A program made the position numbers and the translations under genes. A model generated the notes under the pieces. It did no database searches, was not told the DNA's origin, and saw only the letters and a list, made by a program, of their open reading frames with translations. Shown here piece after piece: positions 7,491 through 14,086 of a stretch of 64,000 bases of DNA (its first letter is position 1; each line of letters starts with the position of its first letter). Source of the stretch: Anatilimnocola aggregata (GTDB lineage Bacteria; Planctomycetota; Planctomycetia; Pirellulales; Pirellulaceae); contig NZ_CP036274.1 of the NCBI RefSeq assembly GCF_007747655.1, forward strand, positions 5,828,001 through 5,892,000, given 5' to 3'.

Positions 7491-8477
7491 ATGACAAGTC
7501 GCACTAATAAACCGCTGCAACCATTCCGATGGGTCGGCAGCAAGATGACCATGATGCCACGAATTGCGAAGTTGTTTCCGCCGCATGAACGCTACGTCTC
7601 TTTGTTCGGCGGATCGGGAGCAGATATCGTGAACAAGCCACGGTCGAAGATGGAGATTTACAACGACCTGGACGACGACGTAGTTAATGTGTTTGCAACG
7701 CTACGAGACGATAAGACACGCAAACGGCTTTGCGAAATGATGATTCTTACGCCGTACAGTCGTAATCAGTATCGCAAATGCCTCACGATTCTGCAGTCGA
7801 ATCCGAGTGGCCCTGTTGAGCATGCCTGGGCATTCATTATCGTGACACTATTTGGCTTTGTTGCAAAACCTCCGAGGTATGCCAAACCGGGTGCATTCAC
7901 CATTAACAATCGCATCCCGTGGGCGAGACGCTGGACACACGTAACGGAAACCTTGGGGCATATTGCAAAGCGATTCCGAGAGGTTGTAATCGAATGCCTT
8001 CCCTGGCAGAAAATAATAGAAAAGTACGACGATCCAAGCACTCTCATTTACGCCGATCCGCCATATTTGCACGAGACACGGGTTGAAAAGCGGCTATATC
8101 GTCATGAAATGAGTCGAACTGACCATGCCGAGTTACTAAGACGACTCGTCCGGTCACAGAGCAAGGTTGTTCTGTCTGGGTATAGAAGTCCGCTTTACGA
8201 CGAGGCCCTAACGGGGTGGCGACGACTAGATATGGATGTTAGGTGTGCCGTGACGGTCAGCCGACGTAGGCCACGGCGCACAGAGGTAGTCTGGATGAAT
8301 TTCGATCACGAATGTGGGGAGATGTTGTCGGATTGGAGATCGCTGCAAGGGGCTAAGGCGAAACCGAGGGCGCATTCTGGAAAGGAATACGAATCTGACG
8401 ACTTCGTGCTGTTAAGGCAGCTACTTGCGTCGGCCTGTCCCCAAGACGATGACGGTCACTTGTCGGTTGCCGGTTAG
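7491..8477 (+). CDS. D12-class N6-adenine DNA methyltransferase (Dam-like)
   Basis: A 328-residue protein with the features of the Dam/D12 family. The N-terminal SAM-contacting stretch is PFRWVGSK (11-18), FGGSGAD (39-45) corresponds to motif I, and the catalytic DPPY is at 189-192. The known activity of this class is methylation of adenine N6 in a short target; the target cannot be read from sequence. The 19-codon in-frame extension upstream has no ribosome binding site, so ATG 7491 is chosen. The basic stretch SRRRPRRTEVVW near residues 260-271 may contact DNA. It stands alone, with no endonuclease next to it. Confidence 0.88.
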   Translation: MTSRTNKPLQPFRWVGSKMTMMPRIAKLFPPHERYVSLFGGSGADIVNKPRSKMEIYNDLDDDVVNVFATLRDDKTRKRLCEMMILTPYSRNQYRKCLTILQSNPSGPVEHAWAFIIVTLFGFVAKPPRYAKPGAFTINNRIPWARRWTHVTETLGHIAKRFREVVIECLPWQKIIEKYDDPSTLIYADPPYLHETRVEKRLYRHEMSRTDHAELLRRLVRSQSKVVLSGYRSPLYDEALTGWRRLDMDVRCAVTVSRRRPRRTEVVWMNFDHECGEMLSDWRSLQGAKAKPRAHSGKEYESDDFVLLRQLLASACPQDDDGHLSVAG

Positions 8478-8505
8478 CAAGGGTGACCGAAGTTAATTGG
8501 CTCGG

Positions 8506-8524
8506 TCCACCACACTGTGGTGGA
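8506..8524 (+). terminator. hairpin after the Dam-like gene
   Basis: An 8-bp perfect stem TCCACCAC / GTGGTGGA with a 3-base loop lies 29 bases after the stop. There is no T-run, so termination is uncertain. The rest of the 8478-8755 gap shows nothing firm. Confidence 0.4.
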
Positions 8525-8755
8525 TGGGGCCATCTCGCCTGCGTGACGGCAATAGGAGTGTGCTTGGCAGTTAATAAGCCTTTGCCGGTCGGTGCGATCA
8601 AGTTTTGTGGGCGTGTTCGGCTCTTGTGAATGCCAACAGCCTTGCCATGCTTGCGGTTGGGCTGCGGTAATACATGCTGACCACTGCCAAGTGCGTTCTT
8701 TCGTCAGTAAAAATGGAGTGGCTCTGAATAGATACCAGCGGAAGGTATCTGTCCA

Positions 8756-9196
8756 ATGCCGAAGTACATCGAAGTAACGCACCAGGGCGAACGTAAGTGC
8801 CTCGCCCATTGGGCAAAGCACGCCGGCGTCAAATATCAGACGCTCCTAGCAAGACTGCGAAAGGGTTGGTCGTTTCAGCAAGCAATCTCCACGCCGCCAC
8901 AGCCAATGGGAGTTGCAAGCCGCACACACGGGCGATCCGGTACCAAAGAACACGTTGCGTGGTTGGCCATGAAGCGACGTTGCTCCGACCACCGCCGTCA
9001 CAATGCACATCGCTATATCGGACGTGGAATCACCGTTTGCAGTGAATGGCAACATGACTTCGAGGCTTTTCTCAGTCACGTTGGCCCAGCACCAACCGCC
9101 CGGCACTCGCTCGGACGAATCGATAATAACCGTGGTTATGAACCCGGCAATGTGCGTTGGGAGACTGCCACTCAGCAAGCTCGCAATCGAGGATGA
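8756..9196 (+). CDS. phage-type HNH-like / homing-endonuclease-like protein
   Basis: A 146-residue protein of a family common in phages and prophages. Residues 1-50 are a helix-turn-helix-like region (LAHWAKHAGVKYQTLLARLR). The C-terminal domain carries the family hallmarks: WLAMKRRCSD, then YIGRGITVCSEW, then SLGRIDNNRGYEPGNVRW (about 116-133) and an ending QQARNR. Members are annotated as HNH-like endonucleases or hypothetical phage proteins; catalytic activity is not proven for most. ATG 8756 has GGAAGG 8-13 bases upstream. Its presence supports a phage or mobile origin for this part of the window. Confidence 0.75.
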   Translation: MPKYIEVTHQGERKCLAHWAKHAGVKYQTLLARLRKGWSFQQAISTPPQPMGVASRTHGRSGTKEHVAWLAMKRRCSDHRRHNAHRYIGRGITVCSEWQHDFEAFLSHVGPAPTARHSLGRIDNNRGYEPGNVRWETATQQARNRG

Positions 9197-9304
9197 TCGC
9201 CGCTGATAATTAACAGAAAACAAGCTTCAGGAAAATCGATCTCGATCCGAGTTATGGATAGCGAACTGTGAGTCACATTCGCAACGGAAGTATTTACATG
9301 GACG

Positions 9305-9336
9305 CAGCCTCGTCACCGAAGTCGGTGACGAGGCTG
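9305..9336. promoter_or_regulatory. perfect 13-bp stem-loop in leader of the gene at 9373
   Basis: CAGCCTCGTCACC and GGTGACGAGGCTG form a perfect 13-bp stem around GAAGTC. It lies 36 bases before the ATG at 9373. There is no T-run (GACTGCATTT follows). It could be a terminator for upstream transcription or a leader structure of the gene behind it. Confidence 0.6.
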
Positions 9337-9372
9337 ACTGCATTTAATAACCAAGTGATGAGTAACGTAAAC

Positions 9373-9711
9373 ATGAGTAATAACACAGCCGCAAAGGCGG
9401 CAGCAGAGTTCGTTGGGGAATGCCTTTTCCACCGGCATCGAGGTGTTCTCAATTACGGCGACAAAGTGATCTTGTTTGGGAACGACGGCTACGAGAAAGA
9501 TCAGCGGAGCCAAGAAGAGGTTGAACTAATCAAGCGGCATCTTGCAGATTGCAAACTCGAAGTGTCGGAGTTCGGCCAAAGTACCGAAGGGTTTTCGTGG
9601 GCAATCGTGGTTAACAACTATCAGAGAAAGCGCATCAGCACCAACAGGCTGGAGAAGCGGCTTTGGGAGTGTTGGCAGCAAGCGTGTGGCATCGAGGCGA
9701 TGAAGGCCTAA
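9373..9711 (+). CDS. hypothetical protein, 112 residues
   Basis: Not recognised. The frame is open from a GTG at 9268, but that extension runs through a perfect 13-bp stem-loop. ATG 9373 (or 9358) is therefore preferred; the ribosome binding site is weak at either. The product is a soluble alpha/beta-looking protein (DKVILFGNDGYEKD, then an EEVELIKRHLADCK helix, then FSWAIVVNNYQRKR). It lies 72 bases upstream of the ImmA/IrrE-like gene and may belong to the same unit. Confidence 0.55.
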   Translation: MSNNTAAKAAAEFVGECLFHRHRGVLNYGDKVILFGNDGYEKDQRSQEEVELIKRHLADCKLEVSEFGQSTEGFSWAIVVNNYQRKRISTNRLEKRLWECWQQACGIEAMKA

Positions 9712-9783
9712 AGACATCCGAAGCCGTCTGTTTCGCCGATGGCGGGACAGACGGCGGAAGGCATCAAAATAGAGAGAACTAAT

Positions 9784-10293
9784 ATGATCTATGAATTGAA
9801 GAACAGGCCGACCGTAGAGGCCCTGAAAGCCGGTCGAGAGCGAATGCGGCTGCGGTGTGAAGAAGTGGCTAAAGCGATCCTGAAGGAAGCGGGCGTTTTG
9901 TCCGTCGAATATCACGATAAGGGATTGCGAGGATTTGCCATTGTCAAAAGGCGGCACGTCTACGTCCCCTTTCCGACGACACGCCGACGGCTTGATATTG
10001 TTGCTCATGAAGCCGGGCACATAGCGCTTCAGCACCTTGGCGAGAAGCCAGTCCATCGTCAAGAGTATGAAGCAGAAATGTACTCGCATGATGCTCTGCG
10101 GCGACACGGCATCGCTGTTCCGAAGAAGGCGACAATTCGAGCAAAACGATACGTTGCACGGAAAATCCGGCAAGCAGTGGTTCGAGGAGCAAAGGAGATT
10201 GATCGAGAAGCGCTCCGGTGGACTCAAGGTTACTGGCACTGGAAGGTCGAAGAATGGGTTTCCAAAAACTATCCTCGGATGTTGCCCCGATGA
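9784..10293 (+). CDS. ImmA/IrrE-like zinc metallopeptidase
   Basis: A 169-residue protein with the zincin motif HEAGH at 75-79, preceded by a hydrophobic DIVA and followed by the candidate third-ligand region EYEAEMYSHDALRRHGI (94-110). This arrangement is typical of ImmA/IrrE-type peptidases, which often cleave repressors or toxins encoded beside them. ATG 9784 is preferred over an upstream in-frame ATG because of AGAGAG ten bases ahead. The C-terminal 60 residues are basic and helical and may be DNA- or partner-binding. The stop overlaps the next start by four bases (ATGA). No XRE repressor is adjacent, which is unusual for a classical ImmA pair. Confidence 0.75.
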   Translation: MIYELKNRPTVEALKAGRERMRLRCEEVAKAILKEAGVLSVEYHDKGLRGFAIVKRRHVYVPFPTTRRRLDIVAHEAGHIALQHLGEKPVHRQEYEAEMYSHDALRRHGIAVPKKATIRAKRYVARKIRQAVVRGAKEIDREALRWTQGYWHWKVEEWVSKNYPRMLPR

Positions 10294-10610
10294 TCCGAGG
10301 CAAACTGATCGTCGGCGAAATGCGTTACAACTTCGATGCCGAACCGTGGTTTGAGCAGGCCAACTTCGACGAGATCGATGCACTGGCCTTCGGTGGATGC
10401 GGAAGATTGTCGCCCGCTGGCCATGTCGCCGCATTCGCCGCTGCGGACGGTGACGGCGATTTGGCCAGGGTGTTTGCCGGATTGTCCCGAACCGGAAAGG
10501 CGTCTTGCTTTAAGTGCCAAATCTCCGAAGTGGATGCGAAGGAGTGGCTTGTTGCACGGGAGCGACAGGCGGCGCTATTGGAAAGCATTTCAGAAAACAC
10601 TTCTCGGTAA
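10290..10610 (+). CDS. hypothetical protein coupled to the ImmA/IrrE-like peptidase
   Basis: A 106-residue protein of unknown family. ATG 10290 overlaps the stop of the peptidase gene (ATGA), so the two are almost certainly co-expressed. Visible features are an aromatic/acidic N-terminal part (AEPWFEQANFDEIDALAFGG), an Ala-rich middle and a Cys pair CFKC. The coupling makes it a candidate substrate, inhibitor or partner of the peptidase; this is inference from position only. Confidence 0.6.
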   Translation: MIRGKLIVGEMRYNFDAEPWFEQANFDEIDALAFGGCGRLSPAGHVAAFAAADGDGDLARVFAGLSRTGKASCFKCQISEVDAKEWLVARERQAALLESISENTSR

Positions 10611-10624
10611 CGGGAAGTGTTTTC
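10593..10624 (+). terminator. hairpin overlapping the end of the peptidase operon
   Basis: An 11-bp perfect stem GAAAACACTTC / GAAGTGTTTTC encloses the stop codon of the preceding gene in its loop. No long T-run follows the stem. Confidence 0.55.
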
Positions 10625-10701
10625 GGCATGACCCCACTTAGAGAAACGCATGCGCCGCTCATTTACCCGCTTTCCAGCGCACGATTACTTCGGAAGAGCC
10701 G

Positions 10702-11286
10702 CTATTTGACAGCCTTGCCTTCCGCAGTTAGTACTCCCTGTGCTGTAAAATGTGTTGACACGATAAGTCCTTCCTTTGTGAACGTCACACGTTCAAATTG
10801 TCCTACGTGCCCCCAATCAATAAACCCAACCGTATTGTCGCCCGCCTTGATCCAGTAGACCTTAGCACGATGCCCCGGAAGTTCGGTGTCTAGCGGTTTC
10901 CCTCCAATTCCTTTGACGAAAATCAGGCTCCCATCTTTGGTGAATTCGTACTCCCGTGAGAGACCGTTTGAGTATTGAAACTGCAATCTGCCCGTGAATC
11001 CTTTAGTTGCCGGTATAGGCTTTGCTGGCCCATCGCCAATTGCTTCCACCTTGGTCCGTATTGCCAATGCTTTGTCTAAGTCTCCAGCCTTCGTGGCGTC
11101 GACCTTCAACTTTTCCAACTCAGCTTTCAACTCTTCAAGAGCCTTCTTTGCTGCCAAGGCGTAATCGGACTGAGCCTTTGCGAGTTTTGCTTGATACGCC
11201 CTTTCGGGAGGAAGAACATCCTCGGCGAATCCAGCCGAGGCAAGAAGGGTGATGACCAATGCCGCCACAACGAGAAACCTAAGCAT
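10702..11286 (-). CDS. secreted coiled-coil hypothetical protein
   Basis: A 194-residue exported protein. Residues 1-22 are a Sec signal peptide (LRFLVVAALVITLLASAGFA). Residues 30-75 are a Lys/Glu/Ala-rich coiled coil (AAKKALEELKAELEKLKVDA). The C-terminal 110 residues look like a beta-rich domain (GFTGRLQFQYSNGLSREYEF, then VYWIKAGDNTVGFIDWGH). This layout, a signal followed by coiled coil and small beta domain, is frequent among planctomycete secreted proteins of unknown role. ATG 11286 has GAGG about 11 bases upstream; the TTG at 11301 is an unlikely start. Confidence 0.7.
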   Translation of the reverse strand: MLRFLVVAALVITLLASAGFAEDVLPPERAYQAKLAKAQSDYALAAKKALEELKAELEKLKVDATKAGDLDKALAIRTKVEAIGDGPAKPIPATKGFTGRLQFQYSNGLSREYEFTKDGSLIFVKGIGGKPLDTELPGHRAKVYWIKAGDNTVGFIDWGHVGQFERVTFTKEGLIVSTHFTAQGVLTAEGKAVK

Positions 11287-11344
11287 AACCGTGATCCTCA
11301 AGAGGACAAAAATGGTTCACTTCACGTCCAGAAATTGGCTCTAA

Positions 11345-11560
11345 ATGTGTGTCCCAAAACCGTATGAGACGGGAGTTCGAACGGTTACTGTAGCCTGTCG
11401 GTTCGACAACTTCCAGCCAGAGAAGTGCGGCCAGCATCTCAGCGATATCACTGGCGATGCTGAAAACAAAGCCTGCTGTGCCGCCGTGCAGAAATGCTGC
11501 ACGGACGGTGCGAAGTGCTGCGATGAAGCCAAGGCTTGCTGCGGCCCCAAAAAGTCCTAA
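11345..11560 (+). CDS. cysteine-pair-rich small protein, possibly a truncated gene
   Basis: A 71-residue frame whose last 35 residues hold five Cys-Cys pairs in about 30 residues (KACCAAVQKCC, AKCCDEAKACC). The spacing is regular and is not expected by chance. The first 30 residues lack a signal peptide and the ATG lacks a ribosome binding site, so the 5' end of a longer secreted protein may have been lost here. A strong terminator follows 24 bases after the stop. Metal binding is plausible for such a tail but unproven. Confidence that the C-terminal part is, or was, coding is moderate. Confidence 0.45.
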   Translation: MCVPKPYETGVRTVTVACRFDNFQPEKCGQHLSDITGDAENKACCAAVQKCCTDGAKCCDEAKACCGPKKS

Positions 11561-11584
11561 CTCGAATTGATCGTTGTTTTGAAA

Positions 11585-11612
11585 CCCTCGCCGGAACTCG
11601 TTCCGGCGAGGG
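11585..11612 (+). terminator. strong stem-loop after the Cys-rich gene
   Basis: A 12-bp perfect GC-rich stem CCCTCGCCGGAA / TTCCGGCGAGGG has a CTCG tetraloop. No T-run follows on the plus strand. It sits between convergent genes and could act on both strands. Confidence 0.65.
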
Positions 11613-11657
11613 CCATTCCTCACTCTTCCCTAAAAGTACACATCCCGATTCGACCCG

Positions 11658-11786
11658 TCAAAAAAGGCCTGACATGAGGCAGCATCGCTTGAAGACCTTG
11701 CCGCTTCCGCACGGGCAGAGGTCGTTGCGACCGAGTTTCTCCTCTAGCAGCTTATCGCCGTTGACGATGCGGACGCCTCGCTTCAC
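11658..11786 (-). CDS. small SEC-C zinc-finger protein, 42 residues
   Basis: A very short gene that encodes a SEC-C motif ([19 protein letters not shown], residues 18-36). The four cysteines in CxC...CC arrangement bind zinc in SecA and related proteins. The likely start is GTG 11786, with GGAG six bases upstream, giving [20 protein letters not shown] as the N-terminus. Small stand-alone SEC-C proteins with this GDK...EKLGRND lead-in are known in bacteria. Upstream the same frame is open beyond a single TAA at 11816-11818, so an older longer gene is possible. Confidence 0.65.
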   Translation of the reverse strand: MKRGVRIVNGDKLLEEKLGRNDLCPCGSGKVFKRCCLMSGLF

Positions 11787-11932
11787 CTTCGTCTCCGATG
11801 GGAATCTCGGCGGCGCTTACGCATCGGCCTGAAAGGAGTGTTCGTTGTTGTGATCGTAGTTCTGCATGGCGCACCATCCTTTCTGGATTTGGGGTGCCCA
11901 CCAGACACGAAAGGTGTGGAGAAGGTTCGGCG

Positions 11933-12394
11933 TTAGCTTTGCTCGGAATCCGCCCGCAGCTTCTCCTTCTCTCGATCCGACAAGTCTCGCCAATCCTGAT
12001 CCTTCAATCCCGCCGCCAAAGCCCACAACAAGTTCAGGCTGGCCTTCGGCTGCTTTGCTCTCACCAGCCGATAGGCCAGAGACGGCCCAAGTCGTTCGAG
12101 TTCCGAAATCGTCGTGATGCCGACTTCACGCAGCCAAGAGGCACTTTTAGGGCCAAGGTTACGCAGGTTCTCGATTAGCTCGCCCAGGTCGTTCTCAGTG
12201 CTGGAGAATCCAACATCTGCGAACTTCGCCTCCAACTCCGAAAGATGTTGGCCGGTCGCCGTGTGGATGACGACTGCTCGATTCCGCCCCGCACTTTGGA
12301 CCTTTCTGACGCCGTGGCCAAAACCTTTCAGACGACGACGTGCTTCGGATGGACTGACATTCACGAAGAGATGAGAGCCTTTGGGAGTGGCCAT
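11933..12394 (-). CDS. TfoX C-terminal domain protein
   Basis: A 153-residue protein. Residues about 78-145 match the TfoX/Sxy C-terminal domain, a helix-hairpin-helix-like fold (NLRNLGPKSASWLREVGITT, then LWALAAGLKDQDWRDLSDRE). The N-terminal 75 residues do not look like the classical TfoX N-domain and are basic. In gammaproteobacteria TfoX regulates competence; here the domain alone does not prove that role. ATG 12394 follows AGGTGA by eight bases. It is the last of three genes transcribed together (13286 to 11933) with gaps of seven and six bases. Confidence 0.75.
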   Translation of the reverse strand: MATPKGSHLFVNVSPSEARRRLKGFGHGVRKVQSAGRNRAVVIHTATGQHLSELEAKFADVGFSSTENDLGELIENLRNLGPKSASWLREVGITTISELERLGPSLAYRLVRAKQPKASLNLLWALAAGLKDQDWRDLSDREKEKLRADSEQS

Positions 12395-12400
12395 CGTTCG

Positions 12401-12994
12401 TCACCTGCCGATCCTCGGAATGAATCTGCCTGTCGTCACCATGTAGTCCTGATACTGCTGCCCAAACCGTTCAATTAACATCTGCTCTTCTTTTGGGGTG
12501 CGAATGGCCAGCAGGGCCAAAACCGCCAAGCTGCTGATGCCAATAAACCAGTTGGCCGTCAGCACAGTTACCGAGGCCATGAGCAGCGCCGCCGTTACAT
12601 AGAACGGATGTCGGACCCAGCGATACGGCCCGTGCGTGACCAACGTGGCCTCAGACCTCGTGACCACGGTATCGGTCAAGTTCTTGCCGAGGCTGGAGAG
12701 CGTCCAGTACATCAAGAGCGAACAAAGTGCGCCCGTGACCACGCCGATCCATCGCAGCCGTGCCGGTAACGGCATGGCTGCCCACTGGAAGTATGCGGGG
12801 AATATCAGGTAGCCGAATGTGCTGATCCACAGGACCAGACCAGCCAATCGCAAAACGGTGGCGAACAGGTAGCCTTCATCCTTGTGGGAAATCTTTTCGC
12901 CTGGCTTCGCCGCCTGGAGCCGGTGATACACGGTGACGACCATCGTGAGGACGATCACGACGACCAGGGCGATGCGGAATGGGGTTTCATTCAC
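12401..12994 (-). CDS. isoprenylcysteine carboxyl methyltransferase-like membrane protein
   Basis: A 198-residue integral membrane protein with about five hydrophobic segments. Near the C-terminus it has the ICMT/phospholipid-methyltransferase family signature: GPYRWVRHPFYV, then EEQMLIERFGQQYQDYM. Such proteins methylate lipids or prenylated or other small substrates using SAM; the substrate here is unknown. GTG 12994 (giving MNETPFRIALVV) is preferred, since the longer frame reads into the gene upstream. It lies seven bases after the DUF1294 gene and six before the TfoX-C gene, so the three form an operon. Confidence 0.75.
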   Translation of the reverse strand: MNETPFRIALVVVIVLTMVVTVYHRLQAAKPGEKISHKDEGYLFATVLRLAGLVLWISTFGYLIFPAYFQWAAMPLPARLRWIGVVTGALCSLLMYWTLSSLGKNLTDTVVTRSEATLVTHGPYRWVRHPFYVTAALLMASVTVLTANWFIGISSLAVLALLAIRTPKEEQMLIERFGQQYQDYMVTTGRFIPRIGR

Positions 12995-13001
12995 TTGAGA
13001 A

Positions 13002-13286
13002 TCATCCGAAGAACAAATACGTCGCTGCGCCGACGATGGCGATGTGTAACACGACGACAAGCCAGAACATAATTAAGAAGGATACTTTCTTGGTCTTGTG
13101 GCGAAACTGCCGCTGTCCCAACAACGCACCGGGCCAGCCGCCCAATAACGCCAGGATTTGCAAAGTATTTTCCGGCACTCGGCGGCTGCCATTTACGGCA
13201 AGCCTTTTGTCCAGGCCGTAGGCTGTGAAACAAACGACACTCATCACGAAGACGAGGCCCAGGTAGATCACGATAGCGGTCATCAT
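13002..13286 (-). CDS. DUF1294 membrane protein
   Basis: A 94-residue protein of the DUF1294 family. It has a first membrane segment (IVIYLGLVFVMSVVCFTAYG), the family hallmark YGLDKRLA, then RRVPENTLQILALLGGWPGALLGQ and RHKTKK, and a second membrane helix near the end. The function of the family is unknown. Two ATGs stand together at 13286 and 13283. It is the first gene of the operon with the ICMT-like and TfoX-C genes. Confidence 0.8.
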   Translation of the reverse strand: MMTAIVIYLGLVFVMSVVCFTAYGLDKRLAVNGSRRVPENTLQILALLGGWPGALLGQRQFRHKTKKVSFLIMFWLVVVLHIAIVGAATYLFFG

Positions 13287-13316
13287 GTGTCAGTCGAATT
13301 CTCCCTGGTCTGGCGG

Positions 13317-13480
13317 TCACGCTGAATGAACCTTCGACAGGATCGCATCCATCTCAGCAGTGGCAAAGGCTCGAACCGTCGTGGTGTGGACATCGCCCAT
13401 TGCAACCAAGTGCAGCACGAGCGTGATCATCCGGGATGGTGAGGATTTTTCCATCAGCGGTACGGACGGTGTTCGGGGTC
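13317..13480 (-). pseudogene. 3' remnant of a GYD-domain gene
   Basis: Reading 13430 to 13317 gives a 37-residue C-terminus (LHLVAMGDVHTTTVRAF, then a TAEMD..LSKVH ending). It closely matches the end of the intact GYD protein at 21538-21837 (LHLGAMGNVHTTTCRAF, TAAEMDKIVAKVH). Just upstream, in another frame, DGKILTIPDD resembles DGLLILEAPDD of the intact protein. The spacing between the two blocks is 11 bases shorter than in the intact gene, so the remnant carries a frameshifting deletion. The N-terminal half is missing. It is a decayed paralogue and not a functional gene. Confidence 0.7.
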
Positions 13481-13538
13481 GGGCCAGGGGTGAAGTTTGT
13501 CCCCATCATTTGGCTTCCAAGAACTTCCCTAGCAGCTT

Positions 13539-14015
13539 TCAGCCGGTCGGTTGGCCCGTCGCCTCTTCCCCTTTGATCGGCTTACGGAATAGCCCAACCA
13601 CAATTACTCCCCAATAAACAATCAAGACGACAGACCCAATCAGATGGGCGACCGTAACAATTGTTTCTTGCCACGGTTCCGCACCGACTGCCCCAGCTTG
13701 TCCGGCTGCGATGGGCAGCGTTTTCCGAGCGCCCCACCAACCATTCGCCATTTCCGTCAGCATCACTGGCCATGTCAGCCACGGACCTGCGATGAGTATT
13801 TTTGCGGACACGTCGCCCTTCGCAAACGGGAGATGCAGAATGACAAGACCGGCAACCAAGAACATGACGCCGTGTGCCGTGAGTTGAATGTGTGCGCCGA
13901 GGGCAAGTCGAGGAAAAGGACTTGCAGGGATCACCATTCCCCACAGAAGCCCGACCAGCATGTAGATCGCACCTTGACGAAGATTGGACCGACTCACAGG
14001 GGAAAGCTCGCTCAT
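13539..14015 (-). CDS. four-helix integral membrane protein
   Basis: A 158-residue protein with four hydrophobic segments (around residues 14-34, 47-67, 73-95 and 125-150). The N-terminal SRSNLRQGAIYMLVGLLWGM and the following RLALGAHIQLTAHGVMFLVAG recall the hydroxylaminobenzene-mutase-like (HabB) membrane family, but similarity is judged by eye only. ATG 14015 has AAGGA about 12 bases upstream. The longer frame from 14210 overlaps the hydrolase gene downstream and is not preferred. The role is unknown. Confidence 0.6.
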   Translation of the reverse strand: MSELSPVSRSNLRQGAIYMLVGLLWGMVIPASPFPRLALGAHIQLTAHGVMFLVAGLVILHLPFAKGDVSAKILIAGPWLTWPVMLTEMANGWWGARKTLPIAAGQAGAVGAEPWQETIVTVAHLIGSVVLIVYWGVIVVGLFRKPIKGEEATGQPTG

Positions 14016-14086
14016 ATTTTGTGTCCTTGTCACCACCGTCACATTCTGAACCACTACGTCATTGGTGAAGGTGTTGCTCATTCTGT

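Noticed and set aside
8592-8777. Cys-rich 61-residue plus-strand frame before the HNH-like gene
   Set aside because: No ribosome binding site, overlaps the next gene's start, and the cysteine pattern is irregular.
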